64,000 nucleotides of DNA from Pseudochrobactrum saccharolyticum (GCF_008801715.1 NZ_VZPG01000003.1:62001-126000); one strand, 5' to 3'; shown: positions 26,501 through 36,046, numbered from the stretch's first letter. Translations and numbers: made by a program. Notes: a model not told the origin generated them from the sequence alone.

Positions 26501-27038
26501 TGATGACAGTGCTGCAAAGCTGGATGAACAGCGCCGTACCTTATTGCTGGAGATTGAAGAGAAATCGAAACAATATTTGCGTCTGCGTTTTGGTATCAGC
26601 GCGGCGGAGCAGGCTTTGCGCCTTTATCGCGATCAGCATCGCTCATCCATGATGGCGCAGGCATCAGAGGCCTTTGCCGCGATCAGTCAGGGCAGTTATC
26701 TCCAGCTGACAACACAGACCGATAAGGACAGTGAAATTCTGATTGCAGTGGCTGCTGATGGCAGTTCAAAAACGGCGGATCAATTGTCTAAGGGCACACG
26801 GTTTCAGCTTTATCTGGCTTTGCGTATCGCCGGTTATTATGAATTTGTGTCGCGCCGTCCGATGCCGTTTATCGCCGATGATATTATGGAAACATTTGAC
26901 GATGATCGTGCGCGGGAAACTTTCCGGCTGTTCACACAAATGGCCGGTCAGGGGCAGGTGATTTATCTGACCCATCACCAGCATTTATGTGACATTGCGC
27001 AGGATGTGTATCCGGATGTGCGTCTGCATCAGCTCTGA
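23541..27038 (+). CDS. YhaN/SbcC-like SMC-type ATPase
   Basis: A 1165-residue protein. The Walker A site is YGPNEAGKST (about 35-44). A very long coiled-coil middle rich in Gln, Ala, Glu and Leu follows (about 200-1030). The C-terminal half-site has the ABC signature region LSKGTRFQLYLALRIA and a Walker B/D-loop FIADDIMETFDDDRA, then a switch-like YLTHHQHL. This is the architecture of Rad50/SbcC relatives of the YhaN type, which pair with YhaO. It is encoded directly after the phosphoesterase and ends at a bidirectional terminator. The complex probably processes DNA ends or secondary structures. Confidence 0.93.
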   Translation: MRINRLDLTRYGRFTDHVLDFGAADQGKPDLHIIYGPNEAGKSTTFSALLDLLFGIEHKSRYDFLHSYSAMKIGASLQLQGATQELVRTKARNNSLSDPAGRVLPETLISDELGDIDRNAYRMMFSLDDDTLEEGGDAILASKGNLGELLFSASAGLAGISQNLNLLRSRADQFYRSGARTGGLVDLNAQLKELETAKAELDAKSSAQSYGKLSDSFRQAEAEYQQALTAHGQIRGRIAEIEAMLNALPHYHRLHRLREELTAFADIPAVPAGFADEQPRLMIDDAELRVRVENQAAEIARLEREIAEIHPDENALNLAGTAGQLQALQARFVTAEKDLPEREAALHAEQHKIEALLIRLGRDIKTDPRALLINIQTETALRSLIEQRSGITAALQMTGKELAAAEERLKLAQDKLKQSGITQAHCDPASMRYLHDMLNRLRSEDLSNSLRLADQAAREEEAQLHEIWQALPYRQHDFETDLKLLAALAVPDVAEVEAAGREMQVLHNRWQQAQDNQAQNIDEMVQLRAQLQAVQQNSLVITQEQAAELRQNRNAAWQQHRKSLSSESADAFEQYLTQDDQAVHNRLTQAAEFARAMQLRERLAVLEAQNLHLQNSGAAAQAELQAVEARLAIWQQQLVPVCKENLTAGSLLRWMEKREALLQKRQLWLRACRSRDEKLVQIRQAETDLTTALQQVGVAVAETDLRALQTQATVLHESFQLYAGLQAELAEREQELHRRHKDADEIQTQDAQWQKDWASTCQATWLGQADAVPALDEVREILNLMAELAPALERSHDLAQRIHAMHDDQAAYRRETEALAKRLGLPVQTSAGVGIPVAELALHSAQRIRKAEEEHKKLQELQGRLAEAEQHRLQLNQKASELNARKQAMLTQLQADTLEDAGFKIQAGAKKTQLEQVLTDEEQTIIHLLKLANPAEAEDVLAQADSAELKEQLLGLREQDEAQDRHKQEQYRLKMQAEQLLCEAQAGDDSAAKLDEQRRTLLLEIEEKSKQYLRLRFGISAAEQALRLYRDQHRSSMMAQASEAFAAISQGSYLQLTTQTDKDSEILIAVAADGSSKTADQLSKGTRFQLYLALRIAGYYEFVSRRPMPFIADDIMETFDDDRARETFRLFTQMAGQGQVIYLTHHQHLCDIAQDVYPDVRLHQL

Positions 27039-27054
27039 TACAAAATGAAGATAT

Positions 27055-27087
27055 AAAAAAGCCTGCATCCGGAGATGCAGGCTTTTT
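27055..27087 (+). terminator. Bidirectional terminator between convergent genes
   Basis: A perfect stem GCCTGCATC/GATGCAGGC has a 4-base loop and is flanked by A-run and T-run. It serves the YhaN-like gene and the convergent exported-protein gene. Confidence 0.92.
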
Positions 27088-27091
27088 GCTT

Positions 27092-28606
27092 TTATTTATT
27101 GGCTTCGACTTTGACGCCCAGCACTGACCAGAGTTTTTTCGGCTCAGCCATACCAACCGCAGTCAGAATACCGAAGGTCACCGGATTTTCCGGCTGGATT
27201 TTAAAGCTGATTGATTTCGGCGCATCCAGATATTCGCCCATGGCCTGAGCGGCCTCAACAACGAGCGGCTCATTTTCAAAATAAGCAACGCCGATCTGCA
27301 GCTGGTCTTTCATTTCCTGCACGAGAGCTTCACGGGTAATACCGCGTTCTTTTGCTTGATAGTCCAGCACTTTGCCGAAGAAATTAGCATCATCGTAACG
27401 CAATTCCATATTGCTGATGGACAGGTTCTGCAACATGCCCACAGCTGCAATCTGCATGGAAGTATTGTCGCCGCCGTCTTCCATCACACTGGTCAGCAGA
27501 TCCTGCACAGCTTTGATGAATTTTAGATTATAACCGCCCATTGCGAGCTTATAATTATAAGTACCGATATTCTGACCGCTAATGGTCATCTGATCGACAG
27601 TATATTCGCCGCTATAAGGTGACCAGGTGCCTTTGCCATCCATGGTCAGGTGAAGTTTTTCCAGTCCGAGCGCACGGATTGCGTCCATGTCCAGGTCACT
27701 GGTATCTTCTGCTAGTTCTTCCGCGTCGCCGCTGTCTTCAACCGTCTCGTCAGTATTGTTTGTGGCAATATCTGTATTCGCATCGGCTGCAACCGCAGCA
27801 TCAGCCTTGTCAGCAGGGGCGGCATCATCGGTTGCCGGTGCAGCACTTTCGGTGGTCGCTTTTGCGGCATCTGCTGCTTCCTGCGCAGCTTCTTCTGCCG
27901 CCTTCGTGGCTTCTTCTACAGATTTCTGAAACTCAGCGGCTTCTTTTTTCTTCTTTTCCTGATCAATGCGGTTCGCTTCTTCAAGATCAACCTTCAGCGC
28001 CTCAATGCCCCAGCTATAATTGCTGGCTTTTTCTTTGCTGAAAGGTTCCTGTGCGAAATGTACGCCGTTCAGTTCAAAAACCGGCTTGCCTTCGACCGTG
28101 ACACTGATGGCACCGAGATGAAAGCTCTCGGCATATTGCATACGGCCGAGCAGATCGACTTTCGGGTCCTTGGTCAGTTTGACATTGTTGAAGCGGATAT
28201 CTGAGGTGGTGAAAACGCTGTTGTCTTCAACGATTTTAACATCATCAAATGCGGCTTTTTCAACGAGATAAACATCGCCTTCGCCCTCGGTAATATTGCT
28301 CAGCGTAATCTTGCCGAGATTAACAGGGGCGTTGTCTTTCTCGTCCTTTTCCACTTCTTCTGTTTCGTCAGTCGAAGTTTTAGGCATAGCAATCTGTGCT
28401 TTTGCATCATGCAGAATGACATTTTTGCCGTCGGTTTCTGCTTTGGAGAATGTCAGTTCCACCATCTGTTCTTTGAGCAGAGCCTGCAGACGCTTTGCAA
28501 CATCATCACCTGTCCATGCCAGTGCAGTGCCAGCCCAAAGCGGCGCGATCACAGCAGTCAGAACGAAAGTTTTGGCAAAAACAGAGCGGGACATATTCAA
28601 TGGCAT
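27092..28606 (-). CDS. Unknown exported protein with acidic Ala-rich insertion
   Basis: Not recognised as a named family. The 504-residue product has a signal peptide (about 1-30, cleavage near TALA-W), then two domains separated by a low-complexity segment at about 210-310. That segment starts with a lysine-rich helix (EKKKKEAAEFQK), continues Ala/Glu-rich, and ends in an acidic stretch. Both flanking parts contain short beta-like repeats (ITLSNI, MTISGQ, LSISNMELRYDD), suggesting a related fold repeated twice, as in AsmA- or DUF945-like periplasmic proteins; this is only a resemblance. TGAGG stands before the start. It is transcribed alone. Confidence 0.75.
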   Translation of the reverse strand: MPLNMSRSVFAKTFVLTAVIAPLWAGTALAWTGDDVAKRLQALLKEQMVELTFSKAETDGKNVILHDAKAQIAMPKTSTDETEEVEKDEKDNAPVNLGKITLSNITEGEGDVYLVEKAAFDDVKIVEDNSVFTTSDIRFNNVKLTKDPKVDLLGRMQYAESFHLGAISVTVEGKPVFELNGVHFAQEPFSKEKASNYSWGIEALKVDLEEANRIDQEKKKKEAAEFQKSVEEATKAAEEAAQEAADAAKATTESAAPATDDAAPADKADAAVAADANTDIATNNTDETVEDSGDAEELAEDTSDLDMDAIRALGLEKLHLTMDGKGTWSPYSGEYTVDQMTISGQNIGTYNYKLAMGGYNLKFIKAVQDLLTSVMEDGGDNTSMQIAAVGMLQNLSISNMELRYDDANFFGKVLDYQAKERGITREALVQEMKDQLQIGVAYFENEPLVVEAAQAMGEYLDAPKSISFKIQPENPVTFGILTAVGMAEPKKLWSVLGVKVEANK

Positions 28607-28773
28607 GAGAAACCTCAGTAAAAAGAACGGACAATATTAATTTTGACCGCAGGATGATTGCTGCCGAACTTATTAAAAAACAGAACGACCTGAAGCGTAA
28701 TAATTTTGTAAATCCCTATAACAATTCAGAACCAATTCCAATAAACATAATCTCACAAATCAAGGGGAATGAA

Positions 28774-30165
28774 ATGCAAAGCGCTTCTGTCCGGCAGTTA
28801 CTGCTGGAAAAACTATCCGGACTTCTCGGTAAAGACATTCAAACCGGTTCTGATCTTGATATTTCGCATCTGAGTGACTGGAGCGATGAACAAGGCGGCA
28901 CACCGCTGGCTCTGGTTCTGCCTCGGGATACACAAACTGTTTCTGAAATTCTCAAGCTCTGCAATGAATACCGTGTCGCTGTTGTACCGCAGGGCGGACT
29001 GACCGGCCTTGCCGGCGGCGCGGTGCCGGTACAGGATTGTGTGCTTCTGTCGCTGCGCAATATGAACCGCATTGAGACCATCAATGCGCAGGCCGGAACG
29101 ATGATTGTCGAGGCCGGTGCCATTTTGCAGAATATTCAGGATGCAGCGCGCAATGCAGGCATGAATTTTGCGCTGGATCTGGGCGCGCGCGGTTCCTGCC
29201 AGATCGGCGGCAATATTTCCACCAATGCGGGCGGCAATCGTGTGATCCGCTATGGCATGACCCGTGATCTGGTGCTGGGTCTGGAAGCGGTGCTGGCAGA
29301 CGGCACAATTCTCAGCATGATGAATGAAATGCCGAAAAACAATGCGGCGCTGGATATGAAGCATCTGTTTATCGGTGCGGAAGGCACAATGGGCGTTGTG
29401 ACCCGTGCCGTGCTGCGTCTGCGTCCGGGGATTGGCGGTGCCAATGCCGCAGTCGTTGCGCTTGAGAATTTTGAGAATGCCCTGAATTTGCTGAATTATG
29501 CGCAAAAGCGTCTTTCCGGCCGCGTCAGTGCTTTTGAAGCCATGTGGGGCGAATATTACAACATGGCTGCGAAATATGCCCGCGCACCGCTTGATGGCAG
29601 CTATCCGCTTTATGTGTTGATGGATATGCAGGGCGCTGAACCGGATGCGGAAGCGGATTTGTTCCAGTCGGTTCTGGAACATGCCTTGGAAGAGGGTTGG
29701 ATTGCCGATGCTGCCATTGCTCAATCCCATCGTGAGGCCGAAGAATTCTGGACAATGCGCGATGCCATTGCGGAAATCATGACCCATGAAGGCCCGTGCA
29801 TCGGTTTTGACGTGTCAGTCCCGCAAACACAGATTGGTGCAGCGGTAGATGCTATTCAGGCAGCATTGCAGAACCGCTATCCGGGCATGACCAGCCTGTT
29901 TTTCGGCCATGTCGGTGATTGTAATTTCCATATTGATATTACGAAATACACGGATTTTACCGAAGATGACCGTGCGGTTGAAGATATTGTCTATGACATT
30001 ATCCGCACATTTAAAGGCTCGGTTTCAGCGGAACATGGTATCGGCCTGCATAAAAAACCGTGGCTTCATTACAGCCGCAGCGCTGCCGAATTGCAGACTC
30101 TGAAAACACTGAAAGCGGCGCTTGATCCGCATAATATTCTTAATCCCGGTAAAGTGCTGGATTAA
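28774..30165 (+). CDS. FAD-linked oxidase (GlcD / D-2-hydroxyglutarate dehydrogenase-like)
   Basis: A 463-residue flavoenzyme. The FAD-binding PCMH domain (about 40-220) has VVPQGGLTGLAGGAVP and GSCQIGGNISTNAGGNRVIRYG. The C-terminal substrate domain ends with FFGHVGDCNFHIDI and VSAEHGIGLHKK, which carry metal and flavin contacts of the GlcD/D2HGDH/DLD family. It oxidises a D-2-hydroxy acid such as D-2-hydroxyglutarate or D-lactate. The ATG at 28774 follows AAGGGG; a longer reading to 28654 lacks a site. It stands alone between terminators, so the substrate cannot be inferred from neighbours. Confidence 0.9.
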   Translation: MQSASVRQLLLEKLSGLLGKDIQTGSDLDISHLSDWSDEQGGTPLALVLPRDTQTVSEILKLCNEYRVAVVPQGGLTGLAGGAVPVQDCVLLSLRNMNRIETINAQAGTMIVEAGAILQNIQDAARNAGMNFALDLGARGSCQIGGNISTNAGGNRVIRYGMTRDLVLGLEAVLADGTILSMMNEMPKNNAALDMKHLFIGAEGTMGVVTRAVLRLRPGIGGANAAVVALENFENALNLLNYAQKRLSGRVSAFEAMWGEYYNMAAKYARAPLDGSYPLYVLMDMQGAEPDAEADLFQSVLEHALEEGWIADAAIAQSHREAEEFWTMRDAIAEIMTHEGPCIGFDVSVPQTQIGAAVDAIQAALQNRYPGMTSLFFGHVGDCNFHIDITKYTDFTEDDRAVEDIVYDIIRTFKGSVSAEHGIGLHKKPWLHYSRSAAELQTLKTLKAALDPHNILNPGKVLD

Positions 30166-30170
30166 AAATA

Positions 30171-30199
30171 AAAGGCCGGAACATAAATTCCGGCCTTTT
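30171..30199 (+). terminator. Bidirectional terminator
   Basis: A perfect 10-base stem AAAGGCCGGA/TCCGGCCTTT with an 8-base loop and T-run. It lies between the convergent flavoenzyme and opp ATPase genes. Confidence 0.9.
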
Positions 30200-30204
30200 G
30201 ATCT

Positions 30205-31809
30205 TTACGCTCCGAAGCGTTTTTCGCTCATGGAAGCCTGCATCAGTGCTTTGGTATAATCCTCGCGCGGTGCATCGAAAATCTGCTCGGTCTGGCCTTC
30301 TTCGACAACCTTTCCGGTTTTCATTACCAGAATATAATCGGAAAGCGCACGCACCACTGCCAGATCATGGCTGATGAACAGATAGGACAGGCCGTATTTT
30401 TCCTGCAAATCACGCAGCAACGTTACCACCTGTTTTTGCACCGAGCGGTCAAGCGCACTGGTCGGTTCATCCAGCACAATGACTTTCGGTTTCAGGATCA
30501 TGGTACGGGCAATCGCAATACGCTGACGCTGGCCGCCGGAAAATTCATGCGGATAGCGGTTGCGCATTGAAGGCTCAAGACCAACCTCTTTCAGTGCTTC
30601 ACCGGCACGGATATCCCGCTCTTTGGCGGACAGTTCCGGCTCATGGATCAGCAGCCCTTCGGTGATGATCCGCCCGACAGTCATACGCGGGCTGAGCGAG
30701 CCGAACGGATCCTGAAATACCAGCTGTAATTCGCGCCGTTTCGGGCGCATTTCCTGCGGGTCTGTCGGTAGCTCTTTGCCGAGATAGGCAATACGCCCGT
30801 CTGATTTCAGCAGGCGCAGAATAGCACGGCCAAGCGTAGATTTACCCGAACCGGATTCCCCCACAATGCCGATGGTCTGCCCCTGTTTGAGGTTGAGCGA
30901 AATACCATCCACCGCGCGCAGAACCGTCTGCGGTTTCAACCAGCCTTTTGCCAGATTGAAAGTGACAGACACATCATCTGCCTCAATCAGCAAAGGTGCA
31001 GTTGCGGGTGGTGCGGCTTTGGTGCCTTCCGGCTCTGCATCCAGCAGCATCTTGGTATAGGCATGCTCAGGAGAAGAGAAAATTTTCTCCGTTGCACCGC
31101 TTTCAACCACTTCACCGGAGCGCATGACACAAACCTGATCGGCAAAACGTTTCACAATACCCAGATCATGGGTAATGAAAACGATGGCCATGCCGAGGCG
31201 CTTCTGCAAATCGGCCAGCAGCTCCAGAATTTGCGCCTGAATGGTCACATCCAGCGCCGTTGTCGGCTCATCGGCTATCAGAATATCCGGATCATTCGCC
31301 AATGCCATCGCGATCATCACACGTTGGCGCTGACCGCCGGATAATTCATAAGGATAGCTGTCGATACGACGTTCCGGTTCGGGAATGCCGACCAGTTTCA
31401 GCAATTCCAGAATGCGCGGACGTGCCTGCGCTTTGCTCATCCCGCGATGGAAACGCAAAGGCTCGGCCAGCTGGTCGCCGATTTTATAAAGCGGATCAAG
31501 CGAGGTCATCGGTTCCTGAAAAATCATGGTGATTTTGGCACCACGGATTTTATTCAGCTCTTTGTCGGACATGCCGACCAGATCCTGACCGCGATAAAGC
31601 GCCTGACCGGTCGCTTTACCATTCGACGATAGCAACCCCATGATCGCCATGGTTGTCTGGCTTTTGCCGGAACCGGATTCACCGACGATTGCGACGGTCT
31701 CGCCGGATTTCACATCAAGGCTGATACCGCGTACCGCATGAACCGGCCCGTCATTGGTTTCAAATGTTACGCGCAGGTCGCGTACAGATAAGACTGTTTC
31801 TGCTGTCAT
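30205..31809 (-). CDS. Oligopeptide ABC transporter, fused double ATPase (OppD-OppF type)
   Basis: A 534-residue cytoplasmic subunit containing two complete nucleotide-binding domains. Domain 1 has [20 protein letters not shown] and [12 protein letters not shown]. Domain 2 has [20 protein letters not shown] and [12 protein letters not shown]. It energises peptide uptake. The start is placed at ATG 31809, directly after the stop of the second permease gene; the longer GTG reading overlaps that gene. It is the last of four genes in the opp unit. Fused DppDF/OppDF subunits are common in rhizobia. Confidence 0.95.
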   Translation of the reverse strand: MTAETVLSVRDLRVTFETNDGPVHAVRGISLDVKSGETVAIVGESGSGKSQTTMAIMGLLSSNGKATGQALYRGQDLVGMSDKELNKIRGAKITMIFQEPMTSLDPLYKIGDQLAEPLRFHRGMSKAQARPRILELLKLVGIPEPERRIDSYPYELSGGQRQRVMIAMALANDPDILIADEPTTALDVTIQAQILELLADLQKRLGMAIVFITHDLGIVKRFADQVCVMRSGEVVESGATEKIFSSPEHAYTKMLLDAEPEGTKAAPPATAPLLIEADDVSVTFNLAKGWLKPQTVLRAVDGISLNLKQGQTIGIVGESGSGKSTLGRAILRLLKSDGRIAYLGKELPTDPQEMRPKRRELQLVFQDPFGSLSPRMTVGRIITEGLLIHEPELSAKERDIRAGEALKEVGLEPSMRNRYPHEFSGGQRQRIAIARTMILKPKVIVLDEPTSALDRSVQKQVVTLLRDLQEKYGLSYLFISHDLAVVRALSDYILVMKTGKVVEEGQTEQIFDAPREDYTKALMQASMSEKRFGA

Positions 31810-31810
31810 C

Positions 31811-32962
31811 TTAACGGTCCTTCGGATCAAGGCTGTCACGCAGGCCGTCGCCCAGGAAGTTCAGCGCAAAGAGAATGAGTGTCAGGGTGACCGCAGGGAA
31901 AATCAGCTGCCATGAAGCGCCGCGCATATTCTGCGCCCCTTCAGAGATCAGCAGGCCGAGCGATGTCATCGGGTCCTGAACACCAAGACCGAGGAAGGAC
32001 AGCAAGCTTTCAAGCAGAATGGCTTTCGGTACCAGCAGGGTAACGAAAACAATCACCGGCCCCAGCGCGTTCGGAATAATATGACGGGTAATAATACCGC
32101 GTCGTGTTGCACCGAGCGCTTCTGCCGCCTGCACAAATTCCTGCCGTTTGAGGCTCAGGGTCTGACCGCGCACAATTCGTGCCATATCCAGCCATTCCGT
32201 TGCACCGATGGCAATGAAGATGATGATAATCGACCGCCCGAAAAACACCAGCATCAGAATGACGAAGAAGATGAAGGGCAGAGAATAGAGAATATCGACA
32301 ATACGCATCATGATATTGTCAGCACGACCGCCGAGATAACCGGAAATAGCTCCATAACTGACGCCGAGAACAAGCGCCATAACGGAAGCCAGCAGACCGA
32401 TTGCCAATGAGATACGTACACCGATAAAGGTACGGGTCATCATATCGCGGCCGAGATTATCGGTGCCGAAGAAGAAGTAATTACGTGCCACATCCAGCGA
32501 GAGCTTGCCGCTCAGCTTGTCGGCTGCCAGTTCAAGGCTCGGATTGCTGAACAGATCGGAACGCTCAAAATAACGCAGAACGCGCTGATCCAGTTCACGT
32601 CCTGCACTTGAGGTCACGTCAATAGTGAGTTTCGAACCGGCAAGCTCCGGTTCTCCGCCTTTCAGGCGTGCACGTGCCATTTCCCGCTCAAGGCCGGGAA
32701 TAATCGTATCCGCACGCGGATAGGCTTCAAGGCTTGGTGCCACGCGCACAAATTGCGGATAGATTTTTTCATATGGATGCGGGCTGACCATCGGCCCGAA
32801 AATACCGACGAGCGACAGGAAAATCAGCACAACGGCACTGGCAACAGCGGCGTGGTTACGGCGAAGTCTGATCCATGCATCCTGCCAGAGGGAACGGCCG
32901 GCAACAGCTGTGTTGCCTTCCGGTGCGCCGTGAGACGGCATATTTGTTGAGATATCAGTCAT
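31811..32962 (-). CDS. Oligopeptide ABC transporter permease (OppC-like)
   Basis: A 383-residue inner-membrane subunit. After the first helix (about 31-55) comes a periplasmic insertion of about 110 residues. The core permease domain (about 180-380) follows, with the EAA loop EALGATRRGIITRHIIPNALG that contacts the ATPase. The insertion makes it longer than typical DppC and is like YejE/OppC forms. The ATG at 32962 overlaps the stop of the upstream permease gene, indicating coupling. Confidence 0.93.
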   Translation of the reverse strand: MTDISTNMPSHGAPEGNTAVAGRSLWQDAWIRLRRNHAAVASAVVLIFLSLVGIFGPMVSPHPYEKIYPQFVRVAPSLEAYPRADTIIPGLEREMARARLKGGEPELAGSKLTIDVTSSAGRELDQRVLRYFERSDLFSNPSLELAADKLSGKLSLDVARNYFFFGTDNLGRDMMTRTFIGVRISLAIGLLASVMALVLGVSYGAISGYLGGRADNIMMRIVDILYSLPFIFFVILMLVFFGRSIIIIFIAIGATEWLDMARIVRGQTLSLKRQEFVQAAEALGATRRGIITRHIIPNALGPVIVFVTLLVPKAILLESLLSFLGLGVQDPMTSLGLLISEGAQNMRGASWQLIFPAVTLTLILFALNFLGDGLRDSLDPKDR

Positions 32963-33878
32963 AGCGCACCCGCGGATCAAGATAAGCATAGATCAGGTCA
33001 ACAACGAGGTTGAACAGCACGACAAAGACCGAGATGACGACAACAGTGCCCATCACCAATGTATAGTCGCGCCCCAATGCGCCTTGTACGAAATAGCGAC
33101 CGATACCCGGAATACCGAAAATGGTTTCCACAACGACCGAACCGGTGAGCAAAGCTGCAGCTGTCGGCCCCAGATAGGAGACAGCAGGCAGAAGAGCGGC
33201 ACGCAATGCATGAACGCCGACGACAATGCGGGCAGGCAGACCATAGGCACGGGCGGTGCGCACATGGTTGGCACGCAGGGCTTCAATGGTTGAGCCGCGC
33301 ACTAAGCGGGCAATCACCGCCACTTGCGGTAGCGCCAGTGTGGTGATCGGCAAAATCCAATAGGTGAAATTGGCGGAAGACCAGCCACCGGCAGGCACCC
33401 AGCCGAGAATAACGCCGAAGAACAGGCTGAGCAGCGGTGCGACAACGAAATTGGGGGTGGTGATGCCGAATGTTGCAACGGCAACAATGGTATAATCCAG
33501 CCATGAATTCTGGCGCAAGGCGGCAAGCGCGCCGAGCAATGTGCCGAGAATGGCTGCAAGTGTGAGAGCCAGACCACCGAGCATGATGGAAACCGGCAGG
33601 CCGGAAGCGAACAGATCATTGACCGTAAAGTCACGGCGGGCAAAGCTCGGGCCCAGATCACCCTGAAGCAGATTGCCTAAATAAATCAGATATTGCTGCC
33701 ATAAAGGCGCATCCATATTATAGGCTTTTTTCAGGTTTTCGAGGATCAGCGGATCAATCGGGCGCTCAAGATCAAACGGGCCGCCCGGAACAAGCCGGAT
33801 CATGAAGAAGGTCAGCGTGATGATAATAAATATCGTCGGGATCGCGCTGGCCAGCCGCCGCAGCGTATAGCTCAACAT
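32955..33878 (-). CDS. Oligopeptide ABC transporter permease (OppB-like)
   Basis: A 307-residue inner-membrane subunit with about six helices. It opens with the family pattern MLSYTLRRLASAIPTIFIII and has the EAA loop RTARAYGLPARIVVGVHALRAALLP. It forms the pore with the OppC-like protein, whose start codon overlaps its stop. A stem-loop at 33948-33975 separates it from the upstream binding-protein gene. Confidence 0.94.
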   Translation of the reverse strand: MLSYTLRRLASAIPTIFIIITLTFFMIRLVPGGPFDLERPIDPLILENLKKAYNMDAPLWQQYLIYLGNLLQGDLGPSFARRDFTVNDLFASGLPVSIMLGGLALTLAAILGTLLGALAALRQNSWLDYTIVAVATFGITTPNFVVAPLLSLFFGVILGWVPAGGWSSANFTYWILPITTLALPQVAVIARLVRGSTIEALRANHVRTARAYGLPARIVVGVHALRAALLPAVSYLGPTAAALLTGSVVVETIFGIPGIGRYFVQGALGRDYTLVMGTVVVISVFVVLFNLVVDLIYAYLDPRVRYD

Positions 33879-33947
33879 ATAATTTTCCTGACTGCAGCCT
33901 TCATAAAAATAATGGCTGCGGCAAAATTAAAATAGTTTGATATGCAA

Positions 33948-33975
33948 CAGGCTGCATAGGTGAATATGCAGCCTG
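33948..33975 (-). repeat. Stem-loop between oppA and oppB
   Basis: CAGGCTGCATA and TATGCAGCCTG form a perfect 11-base stem with a 6-base loop and no T-run. Such hairpins after binding-protein genes usually protect the upstream message, so more binding protein than permease is made. Confidence 0.65.
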
Positions 33976-33988
33976 CCAGTAAAAATAC

Positions 33989-35581
33989 TTACTGTTTGAG
34001 CGACAGCCAGCGGGTTGCATGTGCATCCATCAGATTGTCATACCAGCCTTCGATATTTTCGGAGACCAGAGCGCGTGATGAATAATACAGCACCGGAATA
34101 ACGGCTGTTTCTTTGAGCAACAGACGTTCCGCATCGGCAAGAATTTCCGCGCGGGCTTTAAGATCTGTTGTGGCTTCAGCTTTAGCCATTAGAGCATCGT
34201 AGTCTTTGTTCTTCCACTTGGAATAGTTAAAGCTGACGTCACTCTGGGTCAGGAACAGGAAGTTCTGCGGATCATTATAATCGCCGATCCAGCCTGCGCG
34301 GGCGATGTCAAAAGGACCATCTTCACGCAGGAAGTTGAAATAGGTAGCGCCTTCGGTTTCATTGAGCGTGGCTTTGATGCCGATATTGCTCAGCATATCC
34401 GCAATCGCGGCCATTGTGTTCTTGTGGTTCTCGGATGTGTTATAGAGCAGTTCGATTGACAAGCTGCCCGGCTCAACACCGGCTTCTTTCAAAAGCTCTT
34501 TAGCTTTATCTTCACGTTCCAGCATGTCTTTGTCGGCATATTCAGCCTTCACACCGCCTTCAACATAATTGGCAATGCCCGGAGGAACCACGGAATAGGC
34601 CGGAAGCATTGTGCCCTGCCAGACCTGTTCTGCCATGAATTCACGGTCAATCGCCATGGAGATGGCTTCACGAACACGCGGGTCTTTCAGTTTACTGTCG
34701 GCAACTTTACCTTTAACCGGCAGATAATAGGAGCCGAGATAAGGGGCAATACGGAATTCTTTAGCCAGTTTGCTCTTCACATAGTCCATCTGTTCGGACG
34801 GAACGTCGGAGCAGACCTGCACTTCTTTGGCTTCAAAGCGACGCATGCAGCTGGCGCGGTCTTCGAAAGGAATCCAGTTCACAACATCGATCTTGACCTG
34901 ATCGGCGTCATAGAAGTTCGGATTCTTCTTCATGACGATTTTGTCGTTTGGTGTAAAGCTGACCAGCTGATAAGCACCATTGGTGACCATTTTGCCCGGC
35001 GTTGTGAATTTATCACCGTTTTCTTCAACGCTTTTCTTGTTCATCGGCAGACCGGTCTGATGGGTCAGCAGCTCAAGGAAATACGGTGTCGGGCCTTTCA
35101 GCGTAATTTTGAGGGTCAGATCATCGACCGCTTCAACGCCCAGATCTTCAAGTGGTTTCTTACCACCAACCACATCTTCAGCGTTTTTAATCGGGAACAG
35201 CATGCTGGCATAACCGGCAGCAGTTTTAGGATCCATAATGCGGCGGAATGTGAACAGGAAATCACCGGCAGTTACCGGATCGCCATTCGACCATTTGGCA
35301 TCGTCACGCAGGTGGAATGTGTAAACCAGACCGTCTTCGGAAATATCCCAGGACTTGGCGGTGGCAGCAACAGCTTCGCCTTTGGCGCTCTGACGGACAA
35401 GACCGTCATAGAGATCGGCCATGATGCGGCCTTCGGAAACGGTGGATGTGCGGTGATGATCCAATGTTGCCGGATCTGTGTCGTTACCACGGTTCAGAAC
35501 GACTTCGGCAGATGCCACACCGGCAAAAGCGCCGGTCAGTGTGAGTGCGCAGACACCTGCGAGCAAAATTTTACGATACAT
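33989..35581 (-). CDS. Oligopeptide ABC transporter substrate-binding protein (OppA-like)
   Basis: A 530-residue periplasmic protein of SBP family 5. After the signal peptide (cleavage near ASA-E26), it shows RGNDTDPATLDHHRT, the family signature KSWDISEDGLVYTFHLRDDAKWSNGDPVTAGDF, and a late GWIGDYNDPQNFL. It captures peptides for the permeases encoded downstream. It is the first gene of oppABC(DF). A CTCC-containing leader with an AGGGAGG site precedes it. Confidence 0.94.
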   Translation of the reverse strand: MYRKILLAGVCALTLTGAFAGVASAEVVLNRGNDTDPATLDHHRTSTVSEGRIMADLYDGLVRQSAKGEAVAATAKSWDISEDGLVYTFHLRDDAKWSNGDPVTAGDFLFTFRRIMDPKTAAGYASMLFPIKNAEDVVGGKKPLEDLGVEAVDDLTLKITLKGPTPYFLELLTHQTGLPMNKKSVEENGDKFTTPGKMVTNGAYQLVSFTPNDKIVMKKNPNFYDADQVKIDVVNWIPFEDRASCMRRFEAKEVQVCSDVPSEQMDYVKSKLAKEFRIAPYLGSYYLPVKGKVADSKLKDPRVREAISMAIDREFMAEQVWQGTMLPAYSVVPPGIANYVEGGVKAEYADKDMLEREDKAKELLKEAGVEPGSLSIELLYNTSENHKNTMAAIADMLSNIGIKATLNETEGATYFNFLREDGPFDIARAGWIGDYNDPQNFLFLTQSDVSFNYSKWKNKDYDALMAKAEATTDLKARAEILADAERLLLKETAVIPVLYYSSRALVSENIEGWYDNLMDAHATRWLSLKQ

Positions 35582-36004
35582 ATAACCCTCCCTGTTAAAG
35601 TACTGAGACGGATTCTAGTATGAGTTTTTCAGGCAGAGTCAAACATCTATTTTAAGTTCTCAGCCGTGCGCCTTTAGTCGAAGGAGATTATTTTAAAACA
35701 AAAGAGAAACTTTGTTATTTCTAGCAATATTATTGGCTAATTCTAAAATTTTATTACAAAGAACGAAACTAAAACAAATTGCCAGAAAATCATATTATTC
35801 AATGGGATAAAATATTTTATCAACACTGATAATTTAAGTAAAATACAATAAATATGGCTGATGAAAAAAAATTGCCTTTATGTGGATAAAAACCCCGCCA
35901 TTTTAGCGGGCAAGACCTTCATTCTGAAGGCAAATCAGCCAAATCACGAGTCAGTTTTGTAACAGCAATATGTCGGCATCTGATTTATCATACGATCAGC
36001 CAAT
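35582..36004. other. AT-rich intergenic region upstream of oppA
   Basis: More than 400 bases without a supportable gene. The part from about 35640 to 35880 is very AT-rich and should contain the opp promoter. Two small hairpins stand side by side at 35894-35910 (CCCGC/GCGGG) and 35916-35930 (CCTTCA/TGAAGG). They have no clear T-run and their role is unknown. Confidence 0.4.
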
Positions 36005-36028
36005 AAAAAGGCCGCTGAAAGCGGCCTT
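36005..36028 (-). terminator. Rho-independent terminator of the CoA-transferase gene
   Basis: The stem AAGGCCGC/GCGGCCTT with a 5-base loop is followed on the minus strand by TTTTT. Confidence 0.87.
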
Positions 36029-36046
36029 CTGAAATACTGTTTTTGA

